This document shows positions 23,516-27,818 of a stretch of DNA of 27,818 bases, one piece after another; positions within the stretch are counted from its first letter, which is position 1; every line of letters begins with the position of its first letter. This stretch comes from CAZGTQ01 sp964528575 (lineage in GTDB: Bacteria > Planctomycetota > UBA1135 > GCA-002686595), in contig CAZGTQ010000445.1 of NCBI GenBank assembly GCA_964528575.1, positions 1-27,818 of the forward strand. The letters are read 5' to 3'. The translations under genes and the position numbers were made by a program. The notes beneath the pieces were generated by a model, which was not told the DNA's origin, made no database searches, and saw nothing but the letters and a program-made list of their open reading frames with translations.

Positions 23516-25078
23516 TCACGGCCGCTCGCACAACACGAGCGCGCGCGGGTCGATGCGCGTCTCGACGACCGCGCGCGGCACGTCGGCCTCGAACGGCTGC
23601 TCGAGCGCGGTCGGCTCGACGCGCACGAGGACGGGAGCGCCCGACGCGAGCACGAGCTCGACCTCGATCGGGTTGCGGTACAGGTCGCCGGTCTGGACGA
23701 GCCTGCCGCGCGCGCGCCCGGGGCCGCGCTCGTCGAGCTCGACGCGGTAGCGCGGCGCGCCCGGCCGGCGCAGCCAGTCGTCGGCCCACGCGTCGACCTC
23801 CGCGCGGCGCTCGGCGGGAAGCGCGGCGCGCAGCGCGGCGAGCAGGTCGTCGAGCTCCGATGGCGGCGCGTCCGCGTCGCGGCTGTGGCTGGCGACGTAC
23901 GCGGCGAGCGCTTCGTCGAACGCCTGCGCGCCGATCTGGTCGCGCAGCGTGCGCAGCGCCATCGCGCCCTTCGCGTAGACGACTTGCACGTAGCGCGGCG
24001 ACGCGAAGCCGGTCTGTGCGACCGCGTGCTCGTCGTCGGCGCTGGGGAAGTAGCGCGCCGCCCGCGCGCGCGCCGCTTGGGCCGCCGCGTCCGCGCCGTC
24101 GCGCTCTTCGAGATACAGCCACGCCGTGACCTCGGCGAGCGACTCGGTGAGGAAGCGCTCCGCCGGCCCCGCGGGGTCGACCGCGCCGCCCCACCACAGG
24201 TGCGCGACCTCGTGCGCGATCTTGCCCGGGTCGGGATCGCGCCCGAACAGCACCTCGTCGTAGACCGAGAAGCCGTCCGCTTCGTAGTTGTACGAGCGCG
24301 AGCGGTTGCGCACGCGCATCGCGCCGATCCCGTAGCTCGCGCGGTCGAGCTTGCCGAGCCGCTTCTGCAGCGCCTCGAGCGCGGCGGCGGCTTCCTCGCC
24401 CCAGCGCTTCGCGCCCTCCGTGCGGTCGCCGAACGCGAGCACGCGCACCGCGAGCTTGCCGCTCTTCGCCTGGACCGCCTCGTACGCGCCGGCGAGGATC
24501 GACGGCCGCACGGGCCGCTCGCTCGTCCAGCGGTGCACCTCGACGTCGCCCTTGCGCTTCGTGCTCTCGAGTCGGCCGGGTCCCAGGCTCTCCATCCCGC
24601 GCGGCAGGACGAGCTCGAGCTGCACCGGCGCCGCGAGCTTGTTCGTCGCGCGCTCGTCGAGCGGCACGATCGGATACCACTGCGCCTGGTGGCTCATGCG
24701 GATCTCGTCGGGCCGCACGAGCAGGATGCCCATCCAGTCGGGCCCCTCCGCGTCGGGGTCCATGCCGCGGCCGTCGTAGCGGAAGACGAGCGACGCGCGC
24801 TTGCCCGGCTCGAGCGGCGGGTCGAACGTGACGTCGATCGCGCGCCCCTCGGCGATGCGCTCGCCCTCGGCGAACCGCGCGGCCGCGCCGTCGCGCTCGA
24901 CGGCGCGCAGCGCGAGCCGCTCGTTGAGCGAGAAGCGCACGCTCGCGAGCGGCTCGTCCGTCGCCTCGAGCTCGACCCGCGCCGTCCCGCTCAGCGTGCC
25001 GTCCCCGGGGCTGACCTCGAGCCGGAGGTCGTAGAGGACGAGCGCGACGGCGACGGCGGCGGCGGGGGAGAGCAGCAT
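23516..25078 (-). CDS. M1-family-like zinc metallopeptidase
   Basis: The protein has 520 residues. The zinc site is complete: H289-E-V-A-H293 followed after exactly 18 residues by E312 (HExxH-x18-E), in HEVAHLWWG as in gluzincins of clan MA. A catalytic tyrosine is placed as in M1 peptidases (VYAKGAMAL, Y368). The N-terminal beta domain of M1 enzymes (residues 16-200) is also present. In place of the exopeptidase GAMEN motif it has GAMRV (about 252-256), so the amino-terminus-binding glutamate is missing. The protein is shorter than typical M1 enzymes because the C-terminal helical domain is reduced. The first 15 residues are hydrophobic and may be an atypical signal peptide. It is probably a secreted or periplasmic peptidase. 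Confidence 0.85.
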   Translation of the reverse strand: MLLSPAAAVAVALVLYDLRLEVSPGDGTLSGTARVELEATDEPLASVRFSLNERLALRAVERDGAAARFAEGERIAEGRAIDVTFDPPLEPGKRASLVFRYDGRGMDPDAEGPDWMGILLVRPDEIRMSHQAQWYPIVPLDERATNKLAAPVQLELVLPRGMESLGPGRLESTKRKGDVEVHRWTSERPVRPSILAGAYEAVQAKSGKLAVRVLAFGDRTEGAKRWGEEAAAALEALQKRLGKLDRASYGIGAMRVRNRSRSYNYEADGFSVYDEVLFGRDPDPGKIAHEVAHLWWGGAVDPAGPAERFLTESLAEVTAWLYLEERDGADAAAQAARARAARYFPSADDEHAVAQTGFASPRYVQVVYAKGAMALRTLRDQIGAQAFDEALAAYVASHSRDADAPPSELDDLLAALRAALPAERRAEVDAWADDWLRRPGAPRYRVELDERGPGRARGRLVQTGDLYRNPIEVELVLASGAPVLVRVEPTALEQPFEADVPRAVVETRIDPRALVLCERP

Positions 25079-25221
25079 GGGCGCAGCGTACGCCGGCTCG
25101 CCCGACCCATTCAGTACGCAGTCCTGACGAATGCCGTGGCGAACCGCCCGCAGCAGGGTGTCTACTCGCAGTGCGCTTCCACTCGGTTCCGACCGACCCC
25201 TTGACCCCCGTGGAGAGATCG

Positions 25222-25932
25222 ATGCGTACCGTGCTCAGCGCGCTCGCCCTCGTCGCCGTCGGCGCGACGGCCGCCGCCCAGACCCCCAATCCCTATCCGC
25301 TCGGCGCCCCGGTGCCGGCCCCGTTCGCCAACGACTCGGGGCAAGTCGTCCCGTTCCAGCCCTGCACCCCGTTCGTCACCGACGCCCAGGGGGGCCTCGT
25401 CTACCTCCCCCTGTGCCTGCAGGTGCTGATCCTGTTGGGCGACGGCGAGGTCTACACGATGTCGTGGGGCCAGCAGGACGACACCGGCCAGCAGGTCGCG
25501 CCCGGCGTCTATACGGTCGACGGCGTGCAGTACGACCTCGGCGCGGACGACGCGGCGGTCGTGCCGCTCGGCCCGCCGCGCCTGGGCCTCGCGCGCAGCC
25601 TCTATCTCGCGGCGCCGAGCCAGCCGGGCGCGGTCTATCTCGCCGCCGCGTCGCTGTCGTCGGGCTTCGGCATCCCGCTCGGCTGCGGCCAGTCGTTCCC
25701 GCTCGACTTCGACGCGGTCGCGCTCGCCTCGCTGACGATGCCCTCGGTCTTCCAGAGCTACGTCGGCGTGCTCGACGCGTTCGGCACGAGCCAGGACCCG
25801 ACGCTCGTGCTCCCGAACAACCCGAACCTAGCGGGCCTCACGCTCGACTTCGCGTTCCTCACCGCCGACCCGAATTCGCCGTGCGGCATCGGCGCAGTCT
25901 CGGCCGCGCGCAGCGCGACGATCCTGCCGTAG
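25222..25932 (+). CDS. Secreted protein with planctomycete-type C-terminal beta domain
   Basis: The protein has 236 residues. The signal peptide MRTVLSALALVAVGATAAAQ is unambiguous and GGAG stands about seven bases before this ATG, so it is preferred over an upstream in-frame start at 25171. The first half is Pro/Gly-rich with two cysteines (PCTPF and PLCLQ). The C-terminal 90 residues (from LGCGQSFPLDFD) contain FQSYVGVLDAFGTSQDPTLVLPN and LTLDFAFLTADPN, a pattern I associate with many secreted proteins of uncultured Planctomycetota, possibly a surface-attachment or beta-sandwich module. No enzymatic motif is seen. A long hairpin follows the stop. Confidence 0.8.
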   Translation: MRTVLSALALVAVGATAAAQTPNPYPLGAPVPAPFANDSGQVVPFQPCTPFVTDAQGGLVYLPLCLQVLILLGDGEVYTMSWGQQDDTGQQVAPGVYTVDGVQYDLGADDAAVVPLGPPRLGLARSLYLAAPSQPGAVYLAAASLSSGFGIPLGCGQSFPLDFDAVALASLTMPSVFQSYVGVLDAFGTSQDPTLVLPNNPNLAGLTLDFAFLTADPNSPCGIGAVSAARSATILP

Positions 25933-25944
25933 CCTGCGCGCATC

Positions 25945-26016
25945 GAGCGACGTCGTCGCCTGCGGCTCCTGCGGGTCTTCGAGCCCGTCGGGGAGCCGCA
26001 GGGACGACGTCAGCTC
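25945..26016 (+). terminator. Long imperfect stem-loop downstream of the secreted-protein gene
   Basis: The arms at 25945-25969 and 25992-26016 pair almost throughout (24 of 25 positions with one bulge). The cores are CCTGCGGCTCC/GGAGCCGCAGG and GACGTCGTC/GACGACGTC. The short loop itself can fold (GGGTC-TTCG-AGCCC). No U-tract follows. It begins 12 bases after the stop at 25932 and probably terminates or protects that transcript. Confidence 0.6.
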
Positions 26017-26068
26017 GCTTCAGGCTCGCACGACTGGGGCAGCGACCTCGAGCCCTGGCCGGCCTCCC

Positions 26069-26097
26069 TTGCGACGGACCGGCCGCCGCTCTACCTT
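26069..26097 (+). promoter_or_regulatory. Promoter of the 26104 gene, implying a leaderless transcript
   Basis: TTGCGA (26069-26074) and TACCTT (26092-26097) are separated by exactly 17 bases. The -10 box ends six bases before the ATG at 26104, so the expected transcription start coincides with the start codon. No Shine-Dalgarno is visible. Confidence 0.5.
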
Positions 26098-26103
26098 GCT
26101 GGC

Positions 26104-27021
26104 ATGGTCACCGGCATGCTCTCCCTCGTCTGCCTCGCGCTCCCGCTCGTGCCGCCCGTGCCGCTCGCCGATGTCGACGACACGACCGACAGCGCTGTGT
26201 CGACCAAGCCGACGTACGCCGCCGCCGCCCGTGGCACGCTCGAGAGCGAAGCGCTGCTCGCGGCGCTGCGCGTGCGTCCTGCGCTGCTCGAGCGTGAGAA
26301 CCTCGAGGGCGCGGCGGAGTCCGAGAACGGCTTCCACGAGCTGCCCGGCGGGATGGTCCTCGGCCTCGTGGCGCGTCCGACGGGCGACTGGAGCGGCGCG
26401 ACGGTCGCGCTCGAGGGCGGGCGCCTCGTCGTGCACCGCGGCGGCCGCTCGTTCGCGCTCCCGCCGGCGCGCGCCGACGTGCTGCGTGCGTGCCTCGCGT
26501 TCGCGACGAGCCCCTACGGCTCGGACACGCTCGTCGACCTCGACGAATTCGCGCCGCGCGTCGCGCCCGAGCTCGTGGGCACGTCGATCGGTCGCATGGC
26601 GATCGACGTGGACCGCGCGCCGCACCGCCACGTGCCGGGCTCGCTCGAGGAGAAGACGCTGATCGTCGACCACGAGCCGCGCTTCTACGCCGCCGGGGAC
26701 GTGCTCGTGATCGAGTCGGACCTCGAGGTGCGCTTCTACGAGCCGGACCTGCTCTCGACGCTCGGCCGCCGCACGCGCTCGCTCGCGTTCGCGTGGGACC
26801 TCGCCGACGGCGACGGGCGCTTGTTGCGCCTCGTCGGCGACGCGCCCGAGGGCACGGACGTCGCGGCGCTCGCGACCGACCTCGCGCCGGCGGCGAAGAT
26901 GGCGGCGTGGATCGGCTTCCTGCGCTGGGCCGCGCAGCAGGACCCGGCGGGCATCGAGCGGGTGAGCGCGACGCTAGCGGCGCAGGCCGCTGTCGCCGCC
27001 GAAGCGCCGGCGCCGCGCTGA
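26104..27021 (+). CDS. Secreted protein of unknown function, 305 residues
   Basis: A hydrophobic N-terminus (MVTGMLSLVCLALPLVPPVPLAD) looks like a signal peptide with cleavage near residue 22. The mature protein is soluble and acidic, with about 12 short beta segments (ATVALEGGRLVVHRGGRSFALPP; DVLVIESDLEVRFYEPD) and no cysteines. It ends in an alanine/proline-rich tail. I recognise no family or active site. A second ATG four codons in (26116) is an alternative start. The gene is convergent with the ExbD-like gene; the stops are four bases apart. Confidence 0.7.
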   Translation: MVTGMLSLVCLALPLVPPVPLADVDDTTDSAVSTKPTYAAAARGTLESEALLAALRVRPALLERENLEGAAESENGFHELPGGMVLGLVARPTGDWSGATVALEGGRLVVHRGGRSFALPPARADVLRACLAFATSPYGSDTLVDLDEFAPRVAPELVGTSIGRMAIDVDRAPHRHVPGSLEEKTLIVDHEPRFYAAGDVLVIESDLEVRFYEPDLLSTLGRRTRSLAFAWDLADGDGRLLRLVGDAPEGTDVAALATDLAPAAKMAAWIGFLRWAAQQDPAGIERVSATLAAQAAVAAEAPAPR

Positions 27022-27025
27022 CGCG

Positions 27026-27793
27026 TCACGCGCCGGCGAGCGCGATCGTCGGCTCGTCCGCGCCCGCGAGGACGAGCGCGTCGAGCGCGGCGACGAGCGC
27101 GCTCCAGCGCACTTCGGGCGCGACGACGACACGCACGCGCGCGAGCCGTTCGATCGGGATGCGCGCGAGCCGCCCGGTGAGCGCGTCGACGCGCTCGCCG
27201 TCGACGGCGAACGTGCCGTCCGCGTGCAGCACGACGAGGAGCGTCGCGTCCTCTTGCGCGGCGCCGACCTCGAGCCGTGCGGGGATCGCCCGCAGCGGGG
27301 GCGCGCGCCCGGAGACGAAGATGCGCGCGTCGACGAAGGGCAGCGGCTCGGGCCGGGTCGCAACGAGCACGGGAACGGTCTGGCCGCCGAGCACCTCGAA
27401 GGCGCGGATCACCGCGGCGGGCGCGCTAGCGTCGACGCTCAGCACGAACGGCGCGTCCTCTGTCTTGCTGAGGTCGGCGAGCGGCAGCCACTCCGTCAAC
27501 GACCACCCGTGGGCCGACCCGCTCGCGTTCAGGTGCACGACGGGCCTCCAGACGACGGCGCCGTGCTCGGGCGACGGGGGAACGAGCTGTTCTCCCTCGC
27601 TCCAGCCGATCGGAGGCTCGATCGGCGCGGCCGTCTCGGACCGCGCGAGCGCGACTCCGTACGAGAACACGATCGGGAGCTCCGGCGCGCCGAAGAACGT
27701 CCACAGCATCCACGACCAGCACGGCGGGATCAGGATCGCGCACGCCGCGAGCGCGCGCCCGCGGATCGGTCGGCTCGCCCGCGCGATGCGCAC
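27026..27793 (-). CDS. Membrane-anchored protein with ExbD/TolR-like periplasmic domains (start uncertain at window edge)
   Basis: There are 255 residues from a GTG at 27793, but the frame stays open to the window end (27818) and the upstream residues are hydrophobic, so the true start may be outside. One membrane segment lies near residues 14-34 (ALAACAILIPPCWSWMLW). The last 75 residues follow the ExbD/TolR periplasmic fold: a strand pair around LLVVLHADGTFAVDGERVD, then VRVVVAPEVRWSALVAALDALVLAG and a final strand. A similar unit (FVLSVDASAPAAVIRAFEVLGG, about 115-140) occurs earlier, suggesting a duplicated domain. ExbD/TolR proteins couple proton flow to envelope processes with an ExbB/TolQ partner, which would lie beyond the window. 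The usual membrane aspartate of ExbD is not seen, so it may be a non-energising relative. Confidence 0.6.
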   Translation of the reverse strand: MRIARASRPIRGRALAACAILIPPCWSWMLWTFFGAPELPIVFSYGVALARSETAAPIEPPIGWSEGEQLVPPSPEHGAVVWRPVVHLNASGSAHGWSLTEWLPLADLSKTEDAPFVLSVDASAPAAVIRAFEVLGGQTVPVLVATRPEPLPFVDARIFVSGRAPPLRAIPARLEVGAAQEDATLLVVLHADGTFAVDGERVDALTGRLARIPIERLARVRVVVAPEVRWSALVAALDALVLAGADEPTIALAGA

Positions 27794-27818
27794 GGCCGCG
27801 ACGACGCCGAGCGCGAAC

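Overview
This is a very GC-rich, gene-dense bacterial chromosomal segment with no rRNA, tRNA, CRISPR array or recognisable insertion sequence. Several features suggest a Planctomycetota-like organism or another high-GC environmental Gram-negative with a large secretome. These are an exosortase locus, an RND/CzcCBA efflux system with an outer-membrane channel, several lipobox proteins, and a secreted protein (25222-25932) whose C-terminal domain resembles one I associate with uncultured marine planctomycetes. That assignment is inference; no taxonomic marker is present.

Layout. 1-1802 (-) is a 3'-truncated short-chain dehydrogenase/reductase. It carries a long N-terminal array of 11-residue repeats and a membrane anchor. 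2036-5596 (-) is a tight four-gene operon behind a clear sigma70-type promoter: a cysteine-rich secreted protein with a C-terminal sorting tail, an anchored HEAT-repeat protein, a small exosortase, and a multi-pass protein with two CxxC motifs. 5856-6422 (-) is a glycine-zipper/EF-hand lipoprotein. 6585-6824 (+) is a tiny CxxC membrane protein. 6888-11546 (+) is a 1552-residue soluble hybrid histidine kinase with two kinase cores and two receiver domains. 11576-12379 (-) is a coiled-coil lipoprotein, divergent from a YihY/BrkB membrane protein (12618-13523 +). A 640-base gene-free stretch with strong secondary structure follows. Then come two translationally coupled ferritin-like proteins (14166-16075 +) and a secreted protein of unknown function (16241-16864 +).

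16985-23410 (-) is a metal-efflux operon: a small Cys/His-rich secreted protein, then CzcC-, CzcB- and CzcA-like proteins. 23516-25078 (-) is an M1-like metallopeptidase. 25222-25932 (+) and 26104-27021 (+) are secreted proteins; the second appears to be transcribed leaderless. 27026-27793 (-) is a membrane-anchored protein with ExbD/TolR-like domains whose start may lie beyond the window.

The best candidate for an undescribed system is the exosortase mini-operon. A dedicated sortase (Cys74/Arg115/His134) is transcribed with one putative substrate, a HEAT-repeat partner and a possible disulfide-exchange protein. This suggests a self-contained secretion, folding and surface-processing cassette. 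Other unusual items are the 16-unit undecad array on the reductase, the repeat expansion inside the kinase's dimerisation hairpin, and degenerate tandem repeats in two intergenic regions.
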